This document shows, in pieces, positions 9,900 to 17,838 of a stretch of DNA of 64,000 nt. Made by a program: the position numbers and the translations under genes. The stretch spans positions 124,001 through 188,000 of the forward strand of contig NZ_BPKW01000004.1 of the NCBI RefSeq assembly GCF_019656015.1, written 5' to 3'. Each line of letters begins with the position of its first letter. The stretch's first letter is position 1. Under the pieces are notes generated by a model, which saw nothing but the letters and a program-made list of their open reading frames with translations, was not told the origin of the DNA and did no database searches. This DNA is from Leuconostoc inhae. Its GTDB lineage: Bacteria > Bacillota > Bacilli > Lactobacillales > Lactobacillaceae.

Positions 9900-10842
9900 A
9901 AGTTATACCTGATCCGCTCGTAGCAGTTTCTATATGAAGTTGTGGTAGTTTGTCATGTAAGGCTGCAACAACATGTGGGGCAGTAGTTAAAGTTGTTATA
10001 ATTTTGACATTAGGACCAGCATCGATGGTTGCGAAAGCCAGTAAGCCTTGATGACGAATGTCTTGAATGATTTTTAGTATTTGTTGTGTTTCACTTGTGA
10101 AGTAAGTGAAAGGTTGTTGTTGTGCGGTTAGATTTAAAGCATGCATACTTAATGCGTTGTCTTCTGCAATACTACCAATTTTTTCAATATCTTTGTCCAT
10201 CACGGCAGCTTGCATATCAACGAATTGATTTTTACTTTTGTTTATCCAGTCACCATAGTTTGGTGATGTCATTGCTCTGCGCATACCTTCACTAGAACTA
10301 ACTTTTTTAATGTCAGATGATACTTCAGCAACCACAAGTGCTATTGGCATATCAGGTGCGTGGAGACTCTCAGCAAATGAAGATGTATCATCTGTGCCTT
10401 CATGCCACACGGCAAAATGGCCATAAAGTGATCGTGAAGCTGAACCAGAACCACGACGTGCAAGACGTGATAGTGATTCATTTGGCTTTATAATTCCGAG
10501 TTCACGTGTGACAGCACCTGTGAGTGCTGCAAATGCTGAAGCCGAAGAGGCTAATCCAGCGCTAGTTGGCACATGATTAGTTGATGTGATGGTTAGTGGA
10601 CTAAATTGACCAAGTTGTTCACGTAAAATATTTAAAAAATGGTGAGTTCTTGTTGTGTCTACCGATAAATTGTTTAAAATTAATTGATCACTATGTACAT
10701 TTGGCGTGACCGTTGTTTGCGTGTAAAACTGCTCAAGCGTTAAGGATAATGAACTGGTAGTTGGTAAGTTTAAGATAGGATCTTTTTTACCCCAATACTT
10801 AATAAGAGCGATATTTGTATGTGCGGTTGCTGTTGTGGACAT
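9892..10842 (-). CDS. mvaD: Diphosphomevalonate decarboxylase
   Basis: ATP-dependent decarboxylation giving isopentenyl diphosphate. The 316-residue GHMP protein has the N-terminal AHTNIALIKYWGK, the ATP-binding VPTSAGLASSASA and the RRGSGSASRSLYG motif with its conserved Ser/Arg. It is the first gene of the minus-strand mevalonate operon. Mevalonate kinase, usually first in such operons, is encoded separately at 40892-41824. Confidence 0.95.
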   Translation of the reverse strand: MSTTATAHTNIALIKYWGKKDPILNLPTTSSLSLTLEQFYTQTTVTPNVHSDQLILNNLSVDTTRTHHFLNILREQLGQFSPLTITSTNHVPTSAGLASSASAFAALTGAVTRELGIIKPNESLSRLARRGSGSASRSLYGHFAVWHEGTDDTSSFAESLHAPDMPIALVVAEVSSDIKKVSSSEGMRRAMTSPNYGDWINKSKNQFVDMQAAVMDKDIEKIGSIAEDNALSMHALNLTAQQQPFTYFTSETQQILKIIQDIRHQGLLAFATIDAGPNVKIITTLTTAPHVVAALHDKLPQLHIETATSGSGITYD

Positions 10843-10865
10843 AGGGATTCTTTCTGAAATATAAG

Positions 10866-10970
10866 TTACTTCAATATTATCATATTTAATCTTTTTAGGC
10901 AGGGTTCATTGCTAAAATGTGTCAACATTCTATGTTTAGGATTGTATGAAATATGGTAGTATTGAAGTAA
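10866..10970. repeat. Mirror-image 20-bp promoter elements between mvaD and the AI-2E permease gene
   Basis: The 20-mer at 10866-10885 is repeated as its reverse complement at 10951-10970 with 18 of 20 matches. Read outward, each copy contains ATATGRTARTATTGAAG, that is an extended -10 like element facing its own gene. The symmetric arrangement suggests divergent promoters under one control element, centred near 10918. Confidence 0.5.
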
Positions 10971-11023
10971 TACAAATTGTTGAAAAATTGAATTTTAGTA
11001 GCATTAATTATTGGAGGGGTTTC

Positions 11024-12178
11024 ATGGCGAAAAATAAAGGACAACAGTCTTGGTATCGTCGACTGTTTTCAGGAAATGATTTATTACAGGGTTTACTTGT
11101 TATTTTACTCATCTTATTGATTATTTTTTTGGGTTGGCAAGTGCGTTTTATATTTGGGCCAGTACGTGCACTATTTACAGCAGTCGGTGCGCCAATTTTA
11201 ATTGCTGGTGTACTGTACTACTTACTAAGTCCAGTGGTTAATTTAATGAGTAAATATACGCGATCACCACGTGGTATATCAATTGGTATAATTTTGATAC
11301 TGTTATTAGCAGTGATAGCAGGAATTGTAACGACCGTGGTTTTTGTATTACGTAGCCAAGTTGTCACCTTTATTGATAATTGGCCTGGCTATTGGCACAC
11401 AAGCCAAAATTTCATTAATGAAACATTTAAATCAGACCAGTTTAATCCAGTGAGAGAATTTTTAAATCATACAAACACCAACATTAACCAAACTGTCATT
11501 GATTGGAGCCGAAAATACCTCACAACTGGCGTAGCTGGCATTAGTTCATTTGCATCAATATTAACAACTGTTGGTATAACAGCTGTTGCAACACCCTTTA
11601 TTTTGTATTATATGCTGTTGGATGGGCATAAATTTTCTGAATTTATTGCTGAAAAATTTCCACCTCAAGCACAACAATCATTACAACAGTTATTGAAAGA
11701 TATCAGCAAACAAATTGCGCAATACATTCGTGGACAACTAGGTGTTGCTTTTGCGGTTATGATTATGTTTAGCATTGGGTTCACATTGATTGGGTTACCC
11801 TATGGCATTTTACTTGCATTAATGGCAGGTTTCTTTAATATGATTCCCTATGTTGGGTCAATTATTGCACAAGTACCTGTATGGACTGTCGCGCTAATAG
11901 CAGGTGGACCAAAAATGTTAGTATTGGCAATTATTGTTTTAGCTATTGAACAACCAATTGAAGGACATGTGATTGCACCAAAAATTTTGGGTGAAGCGTT
12001 ATCTATTCATCCAGTAACGGTTATTGTTGTATTATTAAGTAGTGGGCATATATTTGGTGTTCTAGGTATTATTTTAGCCGTACCGACATATGCTGTTGTA
12101 AAGGTTATCGTGATACGTATTTATATGTGGTGGCGTAGCAATTCAGAATTTTATAAAGACGAAGTGGAAGACATATAG
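11024..12178 (+). CDS. AI-2E family transporter (PF01594-type permease)
   Basis: A 384-residue membrane protein with the family layout: an N-terminal membrane pair, a soluble loop, then a membrane bundle with [12 protein letters not shown] and the C-terminal [17 protein letters not shown] motif. Members export small molecules or act as Na+/H+ antiporters; the AI-2 label is historical and should not be read as proof. ATG 11024 is chosen over the upstream in-frame ATG 10946 because a GGAGGGG ribosome site directly precedes it. It is followed after 2 nt by trmL. Confidence 0.85.
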   Translation: MAKNKGQQSWYRRLFSGNDLLQGLLVILLILLIIFLGWQVRFIFGPVRALFTAVGAPILIAGVLYYLLSPVVNLMSKYTRSPRGISIGIILILLLAVIAGIVTTVVFVLRSQVVTFIDNWPGYWHTSQNFINETFKSDQFNPVREFLNHTNTNINQTVIDWSRKYLTTGVAGISSFASILTTVGITAVATPFILYYMLLDGHKFSEFIAEKFPPQAQQSLQQLLKDISKQIAQYIRGQLGVAFAVMIMFSIGFTLIGLPYGILLALMAGFFNMIPYVGSIIAQVPVWTVALIAGGPKMLVLAIIVLAIEQPIEGHVIAPKILGEALSIHPVTVIVVLLSSGHIFGVLGIILAVPTYAVVKVIVIRIYMWWRSNSEFYKDEVEDI

Positions 12179-12180
12179 AA

Positions 12181-12693
12181 ATGACTAATCATATTGTATT
12201 ATTTGAACCCTTAATGCCAGCAAACACTGGTAATATTGCACGTACAACGGCGGGGACTGATGCCGTTTTACATTTAATCGAACCATTAGGATTTGAACTT
12301 GATGATAAACATGTTAAACGTGCCGGATTAGATTATTGGGAGCATGTGAAATTAGTAAGGCATGCCAGCTTACCTGATTTTCTGGCAACTTTGACTGGTA
12401 AAGATCAACTTTATTTAGTTTCTAAATTTGCTAATATGGATTATACACAGCCTAATTATAATCAAACGCAAGGTGATCAATACTTTTTGTTTGGTAAAGA
12501 AACTACTGGGCTACCAGAAGTATTTATGCGTCAAAATCCTGAAAAAGCAATTCGTATTCCACAAAACGATACACATATTAGGTCACTAAATCTGTCAAAT
12601 ACTGTTGCAATTGTTTTGTTTGAAGCTTTACGTCAACAGCATTTTCCTAATTTAGATACGATTCATACTTATGAGCAAGATAAATTGAAGTAA
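12181..12693 (+). CDS. trmL: tRNA (cytidine/uridine-34-2'-O)-methyltransferase, TrmL type
   Basis: A SPOUT-class methyltransferase of 170 residues that 2'-O-methylates the wobble nucleotide of certain tRNA-Leu species. It begins [20 protein letters not shown] and carries the knot motifs [11 protein letters not shown] and [14 protein letters not shown]. It starts 2 nt after the preceding permease gene and probably shares its transcript, although a tRNA promoter follows immediately. Confidence 0.9.
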   Translation: MTNHIVLFEPLMPANTGNIARTTAGTDAVLHLIEPLGFELDDKHVKRAGLDYWEHVKLVRHASLPDFLATLTGKDQLYLVSKFANMDYTQPNYNQTQGDQYFLFGKETTGLPEVFMRQNPEKAIRIPQNDTHIRSLNLSNTVAIVLFEALRQQHFPNLDTIHTYEQDKLK

Positions 12694-12697
12694 GTGG

Positions 12698-12726
12698 TTG
12701 ACAATAGTTGAAATAATTGTTAACAT
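12698..12726 (+). promoter_or_regulatory. Sigma-70/A promoter of tRNA-Glu
   Basis: A perfect -35 TTGACA (12698-12703), 17-bp spacer and -10 TAACAT (12721-12726). Initiation is predicted near 12733, about 33 nt before the tRNA. Confidence 0.75.
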
Positions 12727-12765
12727 AATATAGTTATTTCAATAATGACTATAACAGCTGACCAT

Positions 12766-12837
12766 GGCTCGTTGGTCAAGCGGCTAAGACGCTGCCCTTT
12801 CACGGCGGAATCGAGAGTTCGATTCTCTCACGAGCTA
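12766..12837 (+). tRNA. tRNA-Glu (anticodon UUC)
   Basis: A 72-nt cloverleaf. The acceptor arm GGCTCGT pairs with ACGAGCT (terminal G-U), the anticodon stem is CTGCC/GGCGG with loop CTTTCAC giving UUC, and the T arm contains GTTCGAT. The 3' CCA is not encoded. It has its own promoter and intrinsic terminator, so it is a single-tRNA transcription unit. Confidence 0.95.
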
Positions 12838-12869
12838 TAAAAAGTCGCAACCCTGGTTGTGACTTTTTA
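12838..12869 (+). terminator. Terminator of tRNA-Glu
   Basis: AAAAAGTCGCAACC pairs with GGTTGTGACTTTTT (one G-U), ending in a T-rich tract directly after the tRNA. Confidence 0.9.
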
Positions 12870-12892
12870 TATTGTGTCAGAAAATTTTAAGC

Positions 12893-12933
12893 AAGAAAAC
12901 GAACAAGTGTTTGTTTTCTTTTCATGGTAAAAT
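12893..12933 (+). promoter_or_regulatory. Near-perfect 28-bp palindrome with LexA-box core, over the ftsK promoter
   Basis: Positions 12893-12920 form a 13-bp palindrome with one G-T pair. Its core, CGAACAAGTGTTTG (12900-12913), matches 13 of 14 positions of the Gram-positive SOS box CGAACRNRYGTTYC. The extended -10 TGGTAAAAT (12925-12933) follows, so a bound repressor would cover the -35 region. A PurBox-like reading (AACGAACAA) is also possible. Confidence 0.5.
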
Positions 12934-12971
12934 AAAGTCTAGGTCATAAGTAATAATAAAGGTGAAGATAA

Positions 12972-15359
12972 TTGGCAACTCGAAAAACACCCCAAAAGCG
13001 GCGTACAACGACAACTCGAAAAAAAGCAAACACAAATAGAATTATTAGTAAAAATATTGTTATTTTAGTGATGGCATTATTTGGTGTATTAGGTATATTT
13101 AAATTAGGTTTGCTAGGCGCGTATATGGCAAATATCTGTCGCTTCTTTTTTGGTAACTTGTATCTTGGATTTTTAGTACCATTTACAGCTGCTTTGATTT
13201 ATTATTTTATATTTAAAAAATTACCAAAAATTGCCGGGCATTTCTGGATGGGGGCTATTATGGTCTTTATTTCATTGCTCACAATGTCTTCCTTACTGTT
13301 TTTTACATACACATTGAAAAACGGCAACGGCTATATGCAAGAAGTAGTCCATTTAATCGGACAGGATTTTGTTAATAAGGCAGCAAATACACCAGTGGGT
13401 GGTGGTAGTGTAGGTGCTATAATCTATCAATTATTATTTACCTTGATGTCAAATATTGGCACATGGATCGTTTCGATCATACTATTGTTTGCTGGGATTG
13501 TTATTTTCTTCCGTATTCCTGCACGTGATTTAACACAAAAAGGTATTGAGAAAGCTCAAAAAGGTGTTGCGTATGTTCAAGAACAACACGCGAATATGCC
13601 ACCACGAGCACCACTTTTTAAAAAACGTGATCGGCGAAAAAAACGTATGGCTGATTATGGTGATGATCCATTAGGTGTTCATAATAGCGCGACATCAGCA
13701 GTGTCTAAAGAACAACAGCTTGATAGTGGTCAGGAAAAACAAAAGACCGAGGACTTTGTAAAGCCTGAAATTAAATGGCGTGGACCTATAACAGAAGAAG
13801 CTATACAAAACGATAGCGTGGCAAAAAATGTCAGCAAATCGACTGAAACGCCTGACGAATTGGTTGAATTAGCTACAGGCACAATAGAAGATGAGAATCC
13901 TGATTATCAATTGCCAACTATTGACTTGTTAACGCAAGTTGCGCCAACTGATCAAACGAAAGAATTTAAAAGCTTAACTGAAAAATCACGCCTAGTACGT
14001 GATACGCTACTTAGTTTTGGTGTAGAAGCTGAAGTCACTAGTGTGTCTCTTGGACCAACTGTAACACAGTATGAACTTAAACCAGGACAAGGGGTTAAAG
14101 TTAACCGCATTGCTAACTTATCAGATGATCTGGCATTAGCATTAGCAGCGAAATCTATTCGAATTGAAGCACCGATACCTGGTAAACCATATGTAGGTAT
14201 CGAAGTACCAAACGATACTCAGGCTACAGTTAGTTTCCGTGATATGATTGAACAAGCCCCTAAAGATGACAAGCATCTTTTGAATGTTCCCTTAGGTCGT
14301 GATGTTACAGGAAATATTATCATGGCTAATTTAGCGGATATGCCACATTTGTTAATTGCTGGATCAACAGGTTCAGGTAAATCAGTCGGCCTAAATAGTA
14401 TTATTATTTCAATTATTTTAAAGGCAAAACCAAGCGAAGTAAAATTGATGATGGTCGATCCGAAAGTGGTTGAACTATCAATTTATAATGGCATTCCGCA
14501 CTTATTGACACCAGTTGTTTCTGATCCACGAAAGGCGGCCAAGTCTTTGCAAAAAGTTGTAGACGAAATGGAAAATCGTTATAAATTACTTGCGCAATTT
14601 GGAAAACGTAATATTGGAGAATATAACTTAGCAGTTGACAAGCAAAATTCTGAAGCTAAAGAATCCGGTGCCACTGTTATGCAAAAAATGCCGTATATTG
14701 TAGCCATTGTTGATGAATTTGCAGATTTGATGAGTACGGTTGGCTCAGAAATAGAAGTATCTATTGCACGTTTAGGAGCAAAGGCACGTGCAGCAGGAAT
14801 TCATATGATTTTAGCAACGCAACGGCCGGATGTGAAAGTTATTAATGGGACAATTAAAAGTAATATACCAGGACGTATTGCTTTTAGAACAGCTTCGGGT
14901 ATTGATTCACGTACTATTTTAGACAGTAATGGTGCTGAGAAATTGTTAGGCAAAGGGGATATGATTTTTGCTCCGCCAGGAAAACCTACGCAACGCGTTC
15001 AAGGTGCATTTATCAGTAACACTGATGTCACTAACGTTGTCGAGTTTGTTAAGGCTCAACAAGAAGCCCAGTACTCAGAGTCAATGACCGTAACTGATGA
15101 TGAAATTTCACAAGATAATGGTAATGGTGTGAGCCAAGGTGATAGTGAAGATGAACTATTTCAGGAAGCCATACAATTCATTATTGAACAACAAAAGGCG
15201 TCAACTTCATTACTGCAACGTCGTTTCCGTATAGGTTATAATCGCGCGGCGCGATTAATTGATGATTTAGAAGCTGGCGGTTATATTGGCCCAGCTGATG
15301 GATCACGGCCACGTCATGTCAATATTAGTGATGGCACTTCAGGTATAGAACACGATTAA
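12972..15359 (+). CDS. ftsK: DNA translocase FtsK/SpoIIIE
   Basis: A septum-anchored DNA pump that clears and resolves chromosome ends at division. The 795 residues hold an N-terminal domain with about four membrane segments (to about residue 180), a charged linker, the alpha/beta motor with Walker A AGSTGSGKS near residue 462 and a Walker B-like IVDEFADLM, and a C-terminal winged-helix gamma domain (from DELFQEAIQFI) that reads KOPS-type polar sequences. The start is TTG 12972, with AAAGGTGAAG about 6-8 nt upstream. The palindrome before it suggests SOS control (inference). Confidence 0.95.
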   Translation: MATRKTPQKRRTTTTRKKANTNRIISKNIVILVMALFGVLGIFKLGLLGAYMANICRFFFGNLYLGFLVPFTAALIYYFIFKKLPKIAGHFWMGAIMVFISLLTMSSLLFFTYTLKNGNGYMQEVVHLIGQDFVNKAANTPVGGGSVGAIIYQLLFTLMSNIGTWIVSIILLFAGIVIFFRIPARDLTQKGIEKAQKGVAYVQEQHANMPPRAPLFKKRDRRKKRMADYGDDPLGVHNSATSAVSKEQQLDSGQEKQKTEDFVKPEIKWRGPITEEAIQNDSVAKNVSKSTETPDELVELATGTIEDENPDYQLPTIDLLTQVAPTDQTKEFKSLTEKSRLVRDTLLSFGVEAEVTSVSLGPTVTQYELKPGQGVKVNRIANLSDDLALALAAKSIRIEAPIPGKPYVGIEVPNDTQATVSFRDMIEQAPKDDKHLLNVPLGRDVTGNIIMANLADMPHLLIAGSTGSGKSVGLNSIIISIILKAKPSEVKLMMVDPKVVELSIYNGIPHLLTPVVSDPRKAAKSLQKVVDEMENRYKLLAQFGKRNIGEYNLAVDKQNSEAKESGATVMQKMPYIVAIVDEFADLMSTVGSEIEVSIARLGAKARAAGIHMILATQRPDVKVINGTIKSNIPGRIAFRTASGIDSRTILDSNGAEKLLGKGDMIFAPPGKPTQRVQGAFISNTDVTNVVEFVKAQQEAQYSESMTVTDDEISQDNGNGVSQGDSEDELFQEAIQFIIEQQKASTSLLQRRFRIGYNRAARLIDDLEAGGYIGPADGSRPRHVNISDGTSGIEHD

Positions 15360-15390
15360 TATGAATATCTGACTAGGCGATAAGCTATTA

Positions 15391-15484
15391 AAAAATACAC
15401 GAACTAAGACATGAGGTAAACCCGCAAAGTTAAAGTGAAAATCACTTAACTTTGCGGGTTTGCCTTACTTGTTCGTGTATTTTT
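15391..15484. terminator. Nested giant hairpin, bidirectional terminator
   Basis: A perfect 14-bp outer arm (AAAAATACACGAAC at 15391-15404 with its complement at 15471-15484) encloses an inner hairpin of about 19 bp (15415-15463, GTAAACCCGCAAAG side). It separates convergent ftsK and the adeC-linked gene; the outer right arm runs into that gene's stop codon. Confidence 0.85.
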
Positions 15485-15977
15485 ATTGTTGTTTAAACAT
15501 GGGCTTAATTTGTTCAGCGAAGCTATGATCCGGATCATTAACGAATGTCGTATAATCCTGCCAATACTTATCAGATAAGATAACTGGTTCTGCAATATTA
15601 TCTGGAATAAATCCTCTAGGAATATTGCCACCATTGTTTAAAGGACCATCATAGCTTATTGAAAAATCTTTTAATTTTTTTTCAATAACTAATGATTGCG
15701 GGCCAAACCAATTGTATGGTTCACGATGGATAAGACTATCGTCAGTTTTGAAAATATCAAAATGTGTGCTTACTTTGAATGGATGAACTAGGGAAACAAA
15801 TGTGATTTGGCGATTATCAATATAAACAATACAGCCAGCCATTTCAGAAGGTAAGTTGATATTTTTGTTTTTTTCTGCCGCCAATAATAATAGGCCAGTA
15901 TAATCAGTTTCTAGTGCTACTGGTTTACCGAGTAGAATTGTTAGTAGCTGTTCTGGTGCGATACTTAGTGTTCTCAT
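15483..15977 (-). CDS. Unknown 164-residue protein linked to adeC
   Basis: I do not recognise this protein. It is soluble, with no membrane segment or signal peptide and one cysteine (MAGCIVY). It starts 2 nt after the adeC stop and ends in the shared terminator, so it is almost certainly co-transcribed and translationally coupled with adenine deaminase. An AAGG sits 13 nt before the ATG, inside adeC. A role around adenine/hypoxanthine use or regulation is conceivable from position alone. Codon use looks like that of its neighbours, with no sign of transfer. Confidence 0.8.
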   Translation of the reverse strand: MRTLSIAPEQLLTILLGKPVALETDYTGLLLLAAEKNKNINLPSEMAGCIVYIDNRQITFVSLVHPFKVSTHFDIFKTDDSLIHREPYNWFGPQSLVIEKKLKDFSISYDGPLNNGGNIPRGFIPDNIAEPVILSDKYWQDYTTFVNDPDHSFAEQIKPMFKQQ

Positions 15978-15979
15978 AA

Positions 15980-17653
15980 TTAGTCTTGAACCTTAATGAA
16001 AGAAAAACTGTTGAAGTCAAACAAACCTTGATCTGTAATTTTCAAACTTGGAATTACCGGTAAGGCCATGAAAGATAACGTCAAGAAGGGATCATACTTA
16101 ATGTCACTAATATCAGAAAACGCTTTTTGTAACTTGTTATTGGTTGCAATTGTATCTTGAAATGACTGATCAGACATTAAGCCGCCAATCGCAAGTGGTA
16201 GAGTTGTTATTTTGCCATTATTGACAACAACTTGTCCACCGCCAATCTCACGTAATGTATCGGCAGCAAGAATAATATCAGAATCATTTGTACCAGCAAT
16301 GATGATATTGTGCGAATCATGAGCAATCGTTGAAGCAATTGCGCCAGATTTTAGATTAAATCCTTTGATTATACCGATACCGTGCCCAAGATTATGATAT
16401 CGTTCTGCGACAACTATTTTTGCGTAGGTATTGTCTGGCGTAAAATAGCCATTGGTACTTGGGACATTTTCAACAGTATGCTTTGTCGTAATATGGTGCG
16501 GCATAATATTGATGACATGTGCAGGCTTTTTTGAATTAATTGGTAATTTAATATCTGACATTGTTAAAGTAAAATTGAGAAGTTGATTGGCTAGTGGTGT
16601 CACTTGGGTTGCTGGTTCAGCATACCACTCACCGTTGATCATCGTTTTTTTCACAGTAAAATCATTTAATTGATCGATTATGACTAAATCGGCTACAAAA
16701 CCATCAGTTAACGCGCCAATATTTTGGAGATGTTGTGCTTGGGCAGCATTATAACTACCGATTGTGAAAGCCATGGCAGGCGCCATACCGTTTTTAATTG
16801 CTAACTTAACGCTGAAATCAATTGAACCTTCATGTTGTATGTCGTTTGCTGTTTTATCATCAGTAGCAAACGAAAAGTGTGATTGATTGGCAACATTAAT
16901 TGCCGGAAGAATGGCAATTTCGTCACGTTCAACTGTGCCTTCACGTACAAATACTGAAAATCCTGAATTTAAACGCTCAAGTGCTTGTGATGCATTTTCA
17001 CTTTCGTGATCGGTGTCAATACCATATTTACGATAAATTGCGAGCTGAGCTCGTGACAATCCGGAGGCATGACCATCGACATGTTTGCCAGCTGCCTGTG
17101 CGTCCCTAATTTTTTGATGCATATCACTATCTTCATTGAAAACAGCGGGAAAATCCATCACCTCAGCCAGCCCATTAACTTCTGGTACGCTATAAAAGGG
17201 TTTAAGCGCATCTGCGTGCAATGTTGCACCGGCATGCTCAAACGGTGTTGCTGGAACGGATGATGGCAGCATGTAGTGTATATGAAGTGGTGATTGTCGT
17301 GCCTCCTCCAGCATATATTGAATTCCGGAAACGCCTGAAACACTAGCAATTTCATGTGGATCAGCAAAAATTCTAGTGATGCCATGTGGGATGACTAATT
17401 TACCAAATTCACTAGGTGCTAATAGCGAGCTTTCAATATGTACGTGAGCATCAATTAATCCTGGAATAACATATTGTCCCTGAGCGTCATAGGTATGTAG
17501 TGCTTTAAAATCTGAGCGTTGGCCACGATAAACAATTTTGGCATTGTCTATCCAAAGTTCTGTTTCATCAAATTTAAGATTAAATACATCTAAAATTTTG
17601 GCATTAATAATATGCCATGTCACGTTTTTTGTCACAATAACACTCACTTTCAT
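15980..17653 (-). CDS. adeC: Adenine deaminase
   Basis: Deaminates adenine to hypoxanthine, feeding hpt. A 557-residue amidohydrolase with the metal-binding PGLIDAHVHIESS, the second site FADPHEIASVSG, GHASGLS and the C-terminal AdeC domain with IAHDSHNIIIAGTND. The frame starts at ATG 17653, which has no ribosome site. An extended -10 (TGGTAAACT, 17662-17670) ends 8 nt before it, so the message may be leaderless, or initiation could occur at GTG 17635. Downstream is the unknown 164-residue gene. Confidence 0.93.
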   Translation of the reverse strand: MKVSVIVTKNVTWHIINAKILDVFNLKFDETELWIDNAKIVYRGQRSDFKALHTYDAQGQYVIPGLIDAHVHIESSLLAPSEFGKLVIPHGITRIFADPHEIASVSGVSGIQYMLEEARQSPLHIHYMLPSSVPATPFEHAGATLHADALKPFYSVPEVNGLAEVMDFPAVFNEDSDMHQKIRDAQAAGKHVDGHASGLSRAQLAIYRKYGIDTDHESENASQALERLNSGFSVFVREGTVERDEIAILPAINVANQSHFSFATDDKTANDIQHEGSIDFSVKLAIKNGMAPAMAFTIGSYNAAQAQHLQNIGALTDGFVADLVIIDQLNDFTVKKTMINGEWYAEPATQVTPLANQLLNFTLTMSDIKLPINSKKPAHVINIMPHHITTKHTVENVPSTNGYFTPDNTYAKIVVAERYHNLGHGIGIIKGFNLKSGAIASTIAHDSHNIIIAGTNDSDIILAADTLREIGGGQVVVNNGKITTLPLAIGGLMSDQSFQDTIATNNKLQKAFSDISDIKYDPFLTLSFMALPVIPSLKITDQGLFDFNSFSFIKVQD

Positions 17654-17661
17654 TTTTTAAT

Positions 17662-17670
17662 AGTTTACCA
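17662..17670 (-). promoter_or_regulatory. Extended -10 directly before adeC (leaderless start)
   Basis: On the minus strand, TGGTAAACT lies with only 8 nt between its end and the adeC ATG. Transcription would begin at or next to the start codon. Confidence 0.5.
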
Positions 17671-17754
17671 CAATTCAACGTTTGTGAATGGTAGGATATT
17701 GCCTAGTAAATAAATTAAACTGCTGATTAGACCTATACCAATTTATATATGTCG

Positions 17755-17783
17755 TTGACAAATAGTCTGTTGTGCTTTAAAAT
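17755..17783 (+). promoter_or_regulatory. Consensus promoter of glmS
   Basis: TTGACA (17755-17760), 17-bp spacer and TAAAAT (17778-17783). The predicted start near 17790 leaves a leader of only about 49 nt, too short for a glmS ribozyme. Confidence 0.8.
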
Positions 17784-17838
17784 AGTGGTTGTTATTGAAA
17801 TATTAAAATTTAACCAATTTAAAAAAGAGGATATATTT

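Noticed and set aside
12766-12837. tRNA-Glu as an integration site
   Set aside because: No integrase gene, no repeated tRNA 3' end nearby, and flanking genes are housekeeping.
17654-17838. glmS ribozyme before glmS
   Set aside because: A consensus promoter predicts a leader of only about 49 nt, and no ribozyme core sequence is visible.
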